The notes under the pieces were generated by a model. It saw nothing but the letters and a program-made list of their open reading frames with translations, was not told where the DNA came from and did not search any database. A program made the translations under genes and the position numbers. This document shows positions 19,314 through 30,600 of a DNA stretch of 64,000 nt, one piece after another; positions within the stretch are counted from its first letter, which is position 1, and every line of letters starts with the position of its first letter. The stretch is from positions 248,001 to 312,000 of the forward strand of contig JACOST010000014.1 of assembly GCA_016178705.1 (NCBI GenBank). Direction: 5' to 3'. This DNA comes from Deltaproteobacteria bacterium (lineage in GTDB: Bacteria > Desulfobacterota > Binatia > HRBIN30 > JACQVA1).

Positions 19314-20606
19314 CTACTGGTCGCCCATCATCATCTTCGCCGTGCGGCGTCCGATCTCCACAGCGTAGTTAGTTCCCCGATCCCACGGATACACCTGCGA
19401 CATCGAGGCGAAGTACAGCCCTGGAATCGGCGTACGAATATCCGGAATGTTGCGCGAGTGATTCAACGGCGGCACCGGCTGGGCGTAGGTCTCGCGGAAC
19501 AGCCAGGTCTTCTTGACCCACGAACGGTCGAAGTTGGGATTGAAGCGCGACAGCGCCGGCAGAAAACGTTCCAAAATTTCCTCATGCGACAGCCGGAAGT
19601 ACTCGTGCTCCGGCACCAGATAGTCGCCGCAGTAGACGATGCGATCACCGCCGAAATGCTCCGGCGACATGAAGTTGGTGTGCTCGCACAGCGCCAGGAA
19701 CGGAAAGCCCTCACCCTTGGGCAAGTTGTGCCAATAGATGCCCGACTCGTTGAGTTGCCGATCAAGCGTGAGGATCAACACCACCGCGCCCATCGACTTC
19801 AGTCCGCGGAGCTGCCCGAGGTACGCGTCCGGCAACGCCGGCGTCAGCCGCTCCATCAATCGCGGCGACGTGGTGGCCAGGCACAGGTCGTAGTCGATCG
19901 GGCCGCTGGGCGCTTGCACCGTCAACCCACCACCGACGCGCGGCGCGATCGAGCGCACCGCGGCGCTCAACTCGATGGCCACACCGCGCGCGCGCACGGC
20001 ATCAGCGAGCGCATCGAAGAACGCCTGAAAGCCGCCGACAAATGTCCCGAGGAATTTCGTGCGCGAGTGCACCCGCGCCCAGAACCACGCCATGTTGACG
20101 TCGCGGTAGTATTCTTCGCCGAATTTGCCGACCAACATCGGCTCGGCCAGCTTGTGGTACGCCCCCTTGCCCGTCCATCGGCTCAGCCACTCGTGCGCGG
20201 TTGTCTTCTCCAGGGCCTTCCAATTTTTCGTCAGTCGCAAGTAGAGCCCGGCGGGGCCGGCGCGCAGTTTGTCGAACAGCGACAGCCCGGGAAACTTGAG
20301 TTGCGCCGCCATCGAATCGAACGCGAAGAACTGACCCCGATCGTACACCGCGGTGACGGTATCGACGAAGCGCACGCGATCCTTGGCGCCGATTTCATCG
20401 ATCAATCCGAGGACGGCTTTGTCGGTCTGAAACCAGTGATGGTAAAAGCGCTCGATCGTCCAGTCCCAGTGCGGCTCCTTGAACCCCGACGCCAACCCGC
20501 CAACGTTGGGCGCGGCTTCGTACACCGTCACCGCGTGTCCCGCGCCAGCCAGATCGTAGGCCGCCGACAGGCCGGCCGCTCCCGCTCCAATGATCGCAAT
20601 CTTCAT
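19314..20606 (-). CDS. FAD-dependent amine-oxidase/protoporphyrinogen-oxidase-like protein
   Basis: This 430-residue flavoprotein has an N-terminal FAD-binding motif, MKIAIIGAGAAGLSAAYDL, and the following VYEAAPNVGGLASGF. The C-terminal FAD contact is PGLYFASMSQVYPWDRGTNYAVEIG. Such NAD(P)-binding Rossmann/FAD proteins include polyprenyl, carotenoid and UDP-sugar processing enzymes, so the substrate is open. I start at ATG 20606 because the Rossmann motif follows at once; the frame extends twelve codons upstream. It is convergent with the DHOD-like gene, and its 5' side abuts the left 47-bp repeat of the Rhs locus. Confidence 0.78.
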   Translation of the reverse strand: MKIAIIGAGAAGLSAAYDLAGAGHAVTVYEAAPNVGGLASGFKEPHWDWTIERFYHHWFQTDKAVLGLIDEIGAKDRVRFVDTVTAVYDRGQFFAFDSMAAQLKFPGLSLFDKLRAGPAGLYLRLTKNWKALEKTTAHEWLSRWTGKGAYHKLAEPMLVGKFGEEYYRDVNMAWFWARVHSRTKFLGTFVGGFQAFFDALADAVRARGVAIELSAAVRSIAPRVGGGLTVQAPSGPIDYDLCLATTSPRLMERLTPALPDAYLGQLRGLKSMGAVVLILTLDRQLNESGIYWHNLPKGEGFPFLALCEHTNFMSPEHFGGDRIVYCGDYLVPEHEYFRLSHEEILERFLPALSRFNPNFDRSWVKKTWLFRETYAQPVPPLNHSRNIPDIRTPIPGLYFASMSQVYPWDRGTNYAVEIGRRTAKMMMGDQ

Positions 20607-20610
20607 CGCC

Positions 20611-20657
20611 CTGTGAGTACAGCGACAACGCGCGCCCCGCAACTGCGGGTTTTCAAG
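20611..20657 (+). repeat. Left 47-bp direct repeat bounding the Rhs locus
   Basis: It begins CTGTGAGTACAGCGACAACG and ends CCCCGCAACTGCGGGTTTTC plus AAG. The copy at 33634-33680 differs at only two bases. The second half (CCCGCA-AC-TGCGGG then TTTT) can fold as a short hairpin followed by T residues. All rhs material of the large locus lies between the two copies. Confidence 0.75.
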
Positions 20658-20900
20658 GGGACACCGCTCTCTTGGATGTCGGCCCGCACCCCGCGGCGTG
20701 GATGACGAGGTCGATCCCGGTGAGCGACGCCGGCACGCTCGCGCCGCTCAATGGAATGGCGAGACTGTTGAGCGTAGCGCGATCGAGCTGGCGATCGCTC
20801 TCATACGTCAGCGTGAACGGCGTGCCGGTGAGCGCCACGCGTTGGCGCACGGCCTGGTTCTGCACCACGAGATCACCGGCGGCAGCGCTCGCTGTCCCGA
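20658..20900 (-). pseudogene. Remnant of an Rhs N-terminal region
   Basis: The minus strand encodes [40 protein letters not shown] and [20 protein letters not shown]. This is nearly identical to part of the large Rhs protein around 29100-29285. It starts and stops abruptly and joins the 47-bp repeat directly. It looks like the relic of another copy of the large gene, left after deletion or recombination. Confidence 0.75.
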
Positions 20901-20960
20901 CTACAACTTTTCAGGTTTGACCCCATCTCGATGGATGTGAGTAGGAACGCCCCTGCTCCT

Positions 20961-21359
20961 CTAGTAGGTCTTGACCTGTGTCGTGGCCGTGTACTCGGTG
21001 ACTTCTCGCGCGACTTCTTTGGCACGCTCGAACTGACCGCATCGGTGTAAGGCGTTGGCGAAGGCCTTCAGCGTGGTTACGAATTGCTCGCGCTGGAAGT
21101 CCCCCCAGCGCGATTGCTCCCCGTGGCGGAAGAGTTCATACGCCTTTGTCAATGCAGTCATGGCCAGATCAGTGCGGTCGGACGCCAGATAGCTCCGACC
21201 CAAAATGGAGTAGTGCATTACGTCGTCCTGATAGTATTTCGGGTCCAAACGACATGCCTCCTCCAAGAGTCGCACGGCCTCGTCGCAGTTTCGGTCGTAG
21301 AACCGTTTAAGCCCTCTATTCCAAAGAATCTGGGCGCGGACCCTCGCAATGATACCCAT
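20961..21359 (-). CDS. TPR-like protein, candidate immunity protein of the second Rhs tip
   Basis: This 132-residue helical protein starts at ATG 21359, with GGAGAG about ten bases before it. The repeats resemble tetratricopeptide units: FYDRNCDEAVRLLEEACRLD, YSILGRSYLASDRTDLAMTA and FANALHRCGQFERAKEVARE. There is no signal peptide. It directly follows the tip of the rhs gene at 21422 on the same strand, the usual place of an immunity gene. The role is inferred from position; a general TPR scaffold is possible. Confidence 0.65.
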   Translation of the reverse strand: MGIIARVRAQILWNRGLKRFYDRNCDEAVRLLEEACRLDPKYYQDDVMHYSILGRSYLASDRTDLAMTALTKAYELFRHGEQSRWGDFQREQFVTTLKAFANALHRCGQFERAKEVAREVTEYTATTQVKTY

Positions 21360-21421
21360 CGAAGTCTCTCCGCATCGTCCTAACGCGTCACCGCGAAATC
21401 CCTGGGTGTCGCCGCGTCCGG

Positions 21422-24388
21422 CTAGTGAGACCCGGCAAGGCCGAAGCACGTGGCAATGTCCAGTGCGAGCCGGAAGGGGTTGTGCTTTGCTTGGAACTTC
21501 TGAAGGGCGATCCCTAAGCAGGCCCTCAAGAACTCTCCCGGCTCCTCTGGAGGCCCCACCTGGGGAAATGGTTCCTCCGGCACGCCGACAGTCTCGATGA
21601 GATCATCGTTGTGGTCCTTGGCCTGGTTCAGAATAGTGATTGCCGTGCCGGTCAGGGCGGTGCCAACGAGCACGTTCTCGAGAGAAATGTTGCCGAGCGT
21701 CACAGCGAGTGAATCGGCGACCCTCCCGCCTGGATCGATGGCGTTGACCGCATCGTTCAAGACATAGCCATATAGATTCAGCCCCCGTCCCCGGAACCCA
21801 ATCAGGTCTTTCGCCGTCCATCGCCCGGTTTGGGCGTCGTAGTCACGCGCACCGAAGCGCACGAGCTTCGTGTCGCTGTCGTATAGACCACCAGCGAAGC
21901 CGAAGGGCTGGAACCCAGCGGCCGTGTCAACCAACACGTTGCCGAACTCGTCGTAGTCGACGCGCTGAGCGACGACGCCCGTAGCCGTGTTGACGATGAG
22001 CCGTGGTGAGCCGAGCTGGTCGGTGACGATTCGGTAGGTGACGCCGCCATGCACCATGTATTCCGGCACATTGACTTTCGTCCCATATACGAAGCGGTTC
22101 ACGACATTGCCGCTGCCGTCGAGCTCCGCGACTACGCGCAACTGGCCGTCGTAGAGGAAGCCTTGCACGAGCGTGCCGTTGACCTTCTTGCCGATGCGGC
22201 GGTTGGTGCCGTCGATCACGTACTCGATCACGCGACCGTCGGACGGCACGACCTGCTTGAGGTTGCCGAGGACGTCGTATTGGTAGGTTGTGGTGCCGGT
22301 GGTGTCGGTCTTCGACTGCAGTTCGCCGTTGGGGGAATACGAGTAGCTCAAAGCTCCAAGTCCCAAGTTGAAAGCCAGCAGGCGGTCCTGATTGTCGTAT
22401 TGCGCACCGGTGATCGTGCCTTGGGAAGTGAAACCGCCGATGCGATTCGAGTTGCCGTCGTAGTCGTAGTGCGCGGTCGGCGTGGCGTTCGTCGTGACAT
22501 CGGTGAGGCGGCCGGCTTGATCGTAGCCGTAGGCGAACGTCGTCGTCACGCCGTCGATCGTTTCCGTCTTCGACGCGATGCGACCCAAGTCGTCGCGGGT
22601 GTAGGTGACGGCGTACAGCGGTGCGCTGATGAAGGTCGCGCTATAGCTCGTCGCTTCGCCGAAGGTGTTGTAGCCGAGCGTGTCGCTCACGCTGCCGAGC
22701 GTGCTGCCTGTGATGAGGCCGTTGGTCGCATCGCGACCGAACGTCATGGCGCCGGCGTTGGTGAGCAGGTCGTCGTTGTCGTAGCTGAAGAGGACGCTGT
22801 TGCTCCCGTTCACGCTCTGCGTCGCGACGCGAAAACTGGTGTCGTAGCTGCGCTCGACGCTGCCGGCGATGCCGCCGCTCCAGGTTTCACTCTCGGGCAG
22901 CGTGCCGTCGTAGCCGTAGCTCACCGTGCCGCCGTCGGGCGCGATGGCTTGTTGCAAGTTGCCGGTGCCCACGTCGTAGACGTAGGTGAGCTGTCCGCTC
23001 GGCAGCCGCAGCTTGGCGAGTTGGTGCGTCAGCGGGTGGTAGTCGAGGTTCACCTGCTGCCCGTCGGGTCGCGTAATGCGCGTGAGGCGCTGATCGCGAT
23101 CGTACTCATACAGGGTGTTAGGGGTTAGGGGGTTGGGGGTTAGGGGCGGAGGGAGATACGCGGACTGGAGGTTCGTGGTGGTGTAGTCGAATTGATGTGC
23201 CGGGCGGGCCGGCGGTGTGATGGAACTCACGTTGCTGTTCGCGTCATAGCTGAAGCTGATCGCGCGCGTGTCGGGCAGCGTCTGCGTCGTCACTCTCCCC
23301 GCCGCATCATACGCAAACGTCACCGTGCGTGACAGCGGATCGGTGAGCGACGCGAGATTGCCCGCCGTGTCGTACGCGAGTGTGTTGGTGCGCGTCCCAC
23401 GCGCCATGCCGTTGATGCGGCCCTGCGTATCGTAGCTGAGTTGGGTTGCGGTGAGGTTGCCCGTCTGCACTTGGATCGGTCGCCCTTCGCCGTCGAGCAC
23501 CGTGCGGCTGACGCGGCCTTGTGGCGTGGTGTCGGTGATCGTGCGCGTCGCCACGTTGTAGCTGCGCGTGATGGTGCGGCCGTTCACGACGACGGTGTCG
23601 GTCTGATTCGTCAGACTCGAGGGGTCCGCTGCGTTGGCCAGCGTCACCGTGCGCCCGCTGGTGAGGTTGGCGGTGAGACCGCCCGGCGTGGTGATGGTCT
23701 CGCTCTTGGTGATCGGCGACTGCATGCCGAATCTCGGGTCACCGGCGTCGGCGCTGGCTTGCGTGATGCCGTCGGGTTGCGTCACCTGTGTCGTGCCGTC
23801 GATCTTGTTCAGCGTCGTCTGCGCCGTGCCGTCGGGCAGCAGTGTCGTCATCCGCCGATCGCCGGTGCTGAGGAACTCCACCTTGTATCCCGTCGCCACG
23901 CCTTCGCCGGTGGTGTGCGTGACTTGATAGCCGTTGGTCAATTCGGCGCGCGCGAGTCCGTCGCTGCCGCCCGCCGGATCGGCTTTCTGGATCAGCCGAC
24001 CCTGCGCGTCGTAGCCGAACGTCGTCTGGTTGGTGCGCGCGTCGGTGACGCGTTCGAGTAGACCCTTCGCCGAGTACGCAAACGTCGTCGTCTCGTTGTT
24101 CGGATTGGTCAGGGTCTGCAAGTAGCCGTTGGCGTCGAGCGTGACGGTTGATCGTTGGCCGTGCGGACTGACGATCGCGATGACATCGCCATCGGCGTCC
24201 CGCTCGATTGTTGTAGAATTGTTGTCGCGATCGGTCACCGTGCTCAACCGTCCCGCCGCATCATAGCCGAATTCGTAGAGCCGTACATTCAACAATGCAT
24301 CGACGGTCCGTAGATGCTTGCCGCGGCTGCTGAAGACGTAGAACTCGCGCCCGTCACGCGGCCGAGGGCTATTAGACACCTCCTCCAT
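21422..24388 (-). CDS. Second Rhs/YD-repeat gene: N-terminally truncated core with its own tip
   Basis: This 988-residue frame repeats the core of the large rhs gene from [20 protein letters not shown] onward, with long near-identical stretches. It lacks the secretion signal, LamG and NHL parts. YD repeats run to the boundary [20 protein letters not shown] and NLYGYVLNDAVNAIDPGG. Then comes a distinct tip of about 105 residues (VADSLAVTLGNISLENVLVG through ALDIATCFGLAGSH), which I do not recognise. Homology begins abruptly at about 24361, inside the neighbouring membrane-protein frame. The start ATG 24388 (MEEVSNSP) is tentative. It is either a silent tip donor for recombination or a gene expressed from readthrough. 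Confidence 0.75.
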   Translation of the reverse strand: MEEVSNSPRPRDGREFYVFSSRGKHLRTVDALLNVRLYEFGYDAAGRLSTVTDRDNNSTTIERDADGDVIAIVSPHGQRSTVTLDANGYLQTLTNPNNETTTFAYSAKGLLERVTDARTNQTTFGYDAQGRLIQKADPAGGSDGLARAELTNGYQVTHTTGEGVATGYKVEFLSTGDRRMTTLLPDGTAQTTLNKIDGTTQVTQPDGITQASADAGDPRFGMQSPITKSETITTPGGLTANLTSGRTVTLANAADPSSLTNQTDTVVVNGRTITRSYNVATRTITDTTPQGRVSRTVLDGEGRPIQVQTGNLTATQLSYDTQGRINGMARGTRTNTLAYDTAGNLASLTDPLSRTVTFAYDAAGRVTTQTLPDTRAISFSYDANSNVSSITPPARPAHQFDYTTTNLQSAYLPPPLTPNPLTPNTLYEYDRDQRLTRITRPDGQQVNLDYHPLTHQLAKLRLPSGQLTYVYDVGTGNLQQAIAPDGGTVSYGYDGTLPESETWSGGIAGSVERSYDTSFRVATQSVNGSNSVLFSYDNDDLLTNAGAMTFGRDATNGLITGSTLGSVSDTLGYNTFGEATSYSATFISAPLYAVTYTRDDLGRIASKTETIDGVTTTFAYGYDQAGRLTDVTTNATPTAHYDYDGNSNRIGGFTSQGTITGAQYDNQDRLLAFNLGLGALSYSYSPNGELQSKTDTTGTTTYQYDVLGNLKQVVPSDGRVIEYVIDGTNRRIGKKVNGTLVQGFLYDGQLRVVAELDGSGNVVNRFVYGTKVNVPEYMVHGGVTYRIVTDQLGSPRLIVNTATGVVAQRVDYDEFGNVLVDTAAGFQPFGFAGGLYDSDTKLVRFGARDYDAQTGRWTAKDLIGFRGRGLNLYGYVLNDAVNAIDPGGRVADSLAVTLGNISLENVLVGTALTGTAITILNQAKDHNDDLIETVGVPEEPFPQVGPPEEPGEFLRACLGIALQKFQAKHNPFRLALDIATCFGLAGSH

Positions 24389-24639
24389 GTCCACGCCGCG
24401 ACATACAAGGTGATGAGTACAGGCCCAATGGCCACGATTAGTAGTATGGCCAGACGGCACCACTGCTCAAGAGAGTACTCCCACCCCGGGGGTGGGTCGG
24501 AGGCAAGATCCGAAGAGATCACGGAGCGGTACACACACAGGCCAACGACTACCGTGGCGAGATTAACGACAACCAAGGTTGATACCTGAACGAAGCCAGC
24601 GCGAAAACGCGAAGACCATCCCTGAACGTGGCGTCCCAT
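24289..24639 (-). CDS. Two-helix membrane protein, candidate immunity protein, 3' end replaced by rhs sequence
   Basis: This 116-residue frame starts at ATG 24639, seven bases after the stop of the large rhs gene. It has two membrane helices (VSTLVVVNLATVVVGLCVY and LAILLIVAIGPVLITLYVAA). The last 20 or so residues ([20 protein letters not shown]) are the rhs core read in another frame, because the duplicated rhs segment begins at about 24361. The original end of the gene has therefore been lost. Its place after the hydrophobic tip of the large Rhs protein fits a membrane immunity protein; that is an inference. Confidence 0.6.
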   Translation of the reverse strand: MGRHVQGWSSRFRAGFVQVSTLVVVNLATVVVGLCVYRSVISSDLASDPPPGWEYSLEQWCRLAILLIVAIGPVLITLYVAAWTWRRCLIALGRVTGASSTSSAAAASIYGPSMHC

Positions 24640-24645
24640 TGGCAA

Positions 24646-27600
24646 TTACCGATAACTGCTGATGGCCCACGGGTGACCGGGGATCTGACTCTGCAGTTGA
24701 ATCTGAATCAGCAAATTCAATCCTGCAGCGACCGCTCCCACACCCAACTTGGTTCCGAGGCCTTCTCCTAGCGTGAGGAGAGCGGAGGTGGCCGCAAACG
24801 TTCCGGACAGTGATGCGTCCCCGACGTTGGGTCCTGCGACCGGGCCTTCGAACCATTCTTGAAGGAGTATGCTCCGAACGGTCGCCAGATACGCGGGGGC
24901 TATGATGGCAGCGCCGAGGTAGGCGGCCGCCGTACCAACGCCAGGACCTTCGGCCGCAACTACATTCAGAAGCCCGCTTGTGGCACCTCCAGTCACAGCC
25001 GTCAGAAGAGCCGCAGCAAATGCTTGCTTGAAGGAGCCGGTGGAGTAGGCGGTACTGATGCCTGACAGCAGGCTGTTGAGCCCCACGGCAACGGTCGTGT
25101 CTGACAGCCCAAAGGACATTCCGGAAGGGTCCAAGAAGTTGACCGCGTCATTCCTGACATAGGCGTAGAGGTTGAAGCTTCGGCCCCTGAACTCGATCGG
25201 ATCCTTGGCGGTCCATCGACCGGTCTGGGCATCGTAGTCCCGCGCACCGAAGCGCACGAGCTTCGTGTCGCGGTCGTAGAGTCCGCCGGCAAATCCAAAC
25301 GGCTGGAAGCCCGGCGTGGTGTCGGCCGAGACGTTCCCGAATTCGTCGCGGTCGATGTGCTGCGCGATTGTGCCTGTACTCGCATCGAGGACGACGCGCG
25401 GTGAACCGAGTTGATCGGTGACGATGCGATACGTTGCGCCGCCGCGGATCATGTACTCTGGCACATTCGTCTTCGTCCCGTAGACGAAGCGACTGACGAT
25501 CGCGCCGCTACCGTCGAGTTCGGCAACGATGCGCAGTTGACTGTCGTAGAGGAAGCCCTGCGTGAGGATGCCGTTGATCTTCTTGCCGACGCGGCGGTTG
25601 CTACCGTCGACCACGTACTCGATCACTCTGCCGTCGGGAAGATCAACGCGACGAAGGTTCCCTAGCACATCGTAGGCGTAGGTCGTCGTACCTGTGGTGT
25701 CGGTCTTGGTGAGGAGTTCACCGTTGGCAGTATACGAGTAGGCAGTAGGCAGCGGGCAGTTGGCAGTGAGGAGTCGATCTTGGTCGTCGTACGTCGAGGT
25801 GAGACTCGCGCATTGCGTACTGAAGCCACCGATGCGGTTGCTGTTGGCGTCGTAGTCGTAGTGGGCGGTCGGCGTGGCGTTGGTGGCGACATCGATGAGG
25901 CGCCCCGCCGCATCGTAGCCGTATTCGAAGGTGCTTGTGACGCCTTGGATGGTCTCCGTCTTCGCTGCAATACGACCCAAGTCGTCGCGGGTGTAGGTGA
26001 CGGCGTACAGCGGTGAGCCGCCGAACGTTGCGCTGTAGCTCGTGGCTTCGCCGAAGCTGTTGTAGCCGAGCGTGTCGCTCACGCTGCCGAGTGTGCTGCC
26101 GCTGAGTAACCCGTTGGTCGCATCGCGACCGAATGTCATCGCACCCGCGTTGGTGAGTAGATCGTCGTTGTCGTAGCTGAAGAGGACGCTGTTGCTTCCG
26201 TTCACGCTCTGCGTGCTGACGCGGAAACTGCTGTCGTAGTTGCGCTCGACGCTGCCGCTGACTGTCCCCGCCCAGTCTTCACTCACCGGCAGTGAGCCGT
26301 CGTAGAGGTAGCTCACCGTGCCACCGTCGGGCGCGATCGCTTGCTGCAAGGTGCCGGTGCCCACGTCGTAAACGTAGGTGAGCTGTCCGCTCGGCAGCCG
26401 GAGCTTGGCGAGTTGGTGCGTCAGCGGGTGGTAGTCGAGGTTGACCTGCTGCCCATCGGGGCGCGTGATGCGGGTGAGGCGCTGATCGCGATCGTACTCA
26501 TACAGGGTGTTGGGGGTTAGGGGGTTGGGGGTTAGGGGCGGAGGGAGATACGCGGACTGGAGGTTCGTGGTGGTGTAGTCGAATTGATGTGCGGGTCGCC
26601 CTGGCGGCGTGATGGAACTCACGTTGCCGTCGGCGTCGTAACCGAAGCCGATGATGCGCGTGTCGGGGAGCGTCTGCGTTGCCACGCGGCCGGCGTCGTC
26701 GTACGCAAACGCCACTGTGCGCGACAACGGGTCGGTGATTGAAGCGAGGTTGCCCGCAGTGTCGTACGCGAGCGTGTTGGTGCGCACGCCGCGCGCCATG
26801 CCGTTGATGCGGCCTTGCGTATCGTAGGCGAGTTGCACCGGTGTGAGGTTGCCTGTCTGCACTTGCACGGGCCGCCCTTCGCCGTCGAGGACGGTGCGAC
26901 TGACTCGACCTTGCGGCGTGGTGTCGGTGATCGTGCGCGTCGCCGCGTTGTAGCTGCGCGTGATCGTGCGGCCGTTCACGACGACCGTGTCGGTCTGATT
27001 CGTCAGACTCGATGGATCGGCCGCGTTGGCCAGCGTCACCGTGCGCCCGCTGGTGAGGTTGGCGGTGAGACCACCCGGCGTGGTGATGGTCTCGCTCTTG
27101 GTGATGGGGCTCTGCATGCCGAATCTCGGGTCACCGGCGTCGGCGCTGGCTTGCGAGATGCCGTCGGGTTGCGTCACTTGTGTCGTGCCGTCGATCTTGT
27201 TCAGCGTCGTCTGCGCCGTACCGTCGGGCAGCAGCGTCGTCATCCGCCGATCGCCGGTGTTGAGGAACTCCACCTTGTAACCCATCGCCACGCCTTCGCC
27301 GGTGGTGTGCGTCACTTGGTACCCATTGCTGAGTTCCGTGCGCGCGAGTCCGTCGCTGCCGCCCGCCGGGTCGGCCTTCTGGATCAACCGACCCGTCGCA
27401 TCGTACGTGAAGTTGGTCGCGTTGTCCCGCGCGTCGGTCACGCTTTCGAGCAGTCCCTTCGTCGAGTACGCGAAGCCGGTCGTCTCGTTGTTGGGGTTGG
27501 TGAGGCTCGCTAGATACCCGTTGCTATCCAGCGTCACGGTGCTGCGCTGGCCGTACGGGCTCACGACCGCCGTGATCGCACCGCCGCTGTCGCGTTCGAT

Positions 27601-30600
27601 AGTCGTGAGAGTGTTGTCGCGATCGGTCACCGTGCTCAACCGTCCCGCCGCATCATAGCCGAATTCGTAGAGCCGTACATTCAACAATGCATCGACGGTC
27701 CGTAGATGCTTGCCGCGGCTGCTGAAGACGTAGAACTCGCGCCCGTCACGCGGCGCCGCCGGTGCCGGCCCGAGATCGCCCAACGTGCTGCCGCCGCCGG
27801 CGACCGCCGTGATGATCCCGTCCGTGCTGAGCACGCGCACCTTGTTCGCATTGCTGTCGACGATGACCAAGCGCCCGTCGGGAGTGAGCGCCAACCCGCG
27901 CGGGGCAATGAACTGCGCCTGCAGCGCGCTGAGTCCATCACCGCTGTCGCCCTGGTTGCCGGTGCCCGCCACCGTGTACACCTTGCCGTCGGGCGCAATG
28001 CGCCGCACCTGCTGAAAGCCACTGGCCACATACAGCGTGCCGTCGGCCGCCGCCACCACGTCCATGTCGGGGTTGAAGAAGGTCGACTGCGCCGCCGGGA
28101 TGCCGTCGCTGCCGTTCCCGCCGCCGCCGGCGATGGTGCGGATGATCCCGTCGGCACCGATCACTCGCACTCGGCTGCTGTCGGCCAGGTAGATCGTCCC
28201 ATCGGCGGTAACCGCGATCCCCGACGGGCCGCGCAGTCGCGCCAGCGTCGCCGGTCCGCCATCGCCGCACTGCGTCCCGCTCTCGTTGCGGCCGCACACC
28301 TGCGTGCGGTCGTTGCTGCCCGCCACGCGCGTCACCACGCTGGTGATCAGATCGATGCGGCGCACGCGAAACTCGCCGGTGAGATACAGCGCGTGATCCG
28401 GCCCCAGCGCCAGCCCCTCGGGGTTGTTGAGGCCGTTCACACTGCCGAGGTCGACGCGCAGCGCCAACGGCGCCTGCCCGGTGGTCGGATCGATGTCGCC
28501 CGCCACTGGTCCGCCGCCCGCCACCGTCCACATCCGCCCATCGGGACTGATGCGGAACACTCGGTTGAGCGACGCGTCGAGGAAGTACACCGTGCCGTCG
28601 GCCGCCACCGTGATTCCACGCGGATCACTCAGCCGTACGCTGGTGGCCGCATCGCCTTCGTGCGCGAGGCCCTCTCCGACGTTGATCGGGCCGCCGGCGA
28701 CGGTGCTGATCACCGCATCGACTTGCTCGCGCGTCTGCTGCGTGCCGTCACCGCCACTCATCGCCCCGCTGACCGGATCGTAGCTGCGCTGCACATCGAG
28801 GCTCCAGCCGCCCAGCCCTTCTTCCTTCGCGTCCCAGCCGCCGAGCAGGCCGTCGAAGCGCCGCGCGCTGATGATCCCGCCGCGCGGGGTGATCACTCCG
28901 CTGAGCGGCACCCCCGAGATCTGCGCGAACGCCTGCCGATCGATCGCCGGGGCTTGATACACGCGCGGGTAGACGAACTGCACGTCGACGCTGACCGGCT
29001 GCCGGCCTTGCACCAACCGCCCGTAGGCATCGCGCCCGTCCCAGGTAAACGTGGTCGACTGATTCGGCGCCGGCGGGAAGCTCTGGCGGAACTCGCGCCC
29101 GGCGACGTGGATGACGAGGTCAATCCCGGTGAGCGACGCCGGCACGCTCGCGCCACTCAACGGAATCGCGAGACTGTTGAGCGTGGTGCGATCGAGTTGG
29201 CGATCACTTTCATACGTCAGCGTGAACGGCATGCCGGTGAGCGCCACACGTTGCCGCAGCGCCTGATTCTGCACCACCAGATCGCCCGCACTATCCGCAT
29301 CGTCGAGATGCGTGCGCTCGTCGACACCGCTGGGCAGCGGCACATTCGGCGGCCCGGCGTCGAGCGGCGCGCCGCCCGGCCAGTTGCAATCCCAGCGCGA
29401 GAAGTAGGTTAGCGCCACGCGCCAGAAACTTTGCCCGGCCCCAAAGCGCAGCGCCACTTGCTGGCGCTCGCTGAGCGTGATGCCGAAGCTCGCCAGGGTC
29501 GCGTCATCGTCGGCGATGCCGTCGCCGGTGACGTCGAGTTGCGCCACGCCGCCGCTGACGCTGATCACGCGCAGCACGCGGCCGTTGTCGGCCGGCAGCC
29601 ACGCGGCTTGCGTGCGATCGTAGCTTCCCACCGGCACGTCCATCCCCACCGGGAAGCCGAGGAAGTTGTCGATGTAGACGGGCAGCGGCTGACTCAACTG
29701 CACACGCGCGGCGCCGGTGGCGAACGCTTCGTCGGCGCTCAGCTCGAAGGCGTAGGTGTACGCACTGCTGGGCGGCAGCGCGGCCGGCATTGCTTGCGGA
29801 CCGGTGACGCCGACGGTGTATTCCGTCAGCCGGACATTCAAGCTGGTCGCCGCACTCGTGCTGCCGTTGGCGAACACCAGCGCGGCCGTGGTGCCGGCGG
29901 GTACCAAGGCCACCGCTTGCCGCGTGCCGGCGGCGTCGCTCACCATGCTGCCGGCCGCCACTTGCGGCGGCGCGTCGGTGGTGAGCTGCACCGCCGTCAC
30001 TTGCAGATCGGGCGCAATCAGCGCCACCGCCGGCGCGAAGCTGAACGCTTGTTGCGCCGGCTCGATGGAACGCTGCGCCGCCAGCGTGCCCGCCTTGCTG
30101 TATTCGAGGACGAGTGCGGCGCCGCCGTTGACGGCGAGATCGAAGGCGCCGTCGAGGCGACTGTAGGTGACGCCGTACTCCGGATGATTGAGGACGCTGA
30201 CCTGCACGCCCGTCAGCGGCGCGCCGTTGCGATCGATCACGGCTCCGCGGATCACTGCGGCTTGCGCCGCGACGATCGTACCGGGGGCGACGCCGGACTG
30301 AATCGCCAGCGGCCCGGTGTAGAGGAACGTGGTGGCATCGAACGCCGTCGTCGCCACGCTGCGATCAATTGCCGGTGCCACCAGACTCGGGTCCGGTGGC
30401 AGCACCGCCACCACCGTTGGCGCGCCGTTGTTGATGCTGAACGTGAGGCGATCGTCGATCTGCGCCACGATCGCCATACTGAAGCTGCCGTCGGCGTTGG
30501 CGATCACCACGACGGTGTCGCCCGTGCGTTGGTTGGTGATCGCAATCTGCGCGTTGGGTGGCGCTCCGCCGGCACTGCCGGTGACCGGCACTTGACCACT

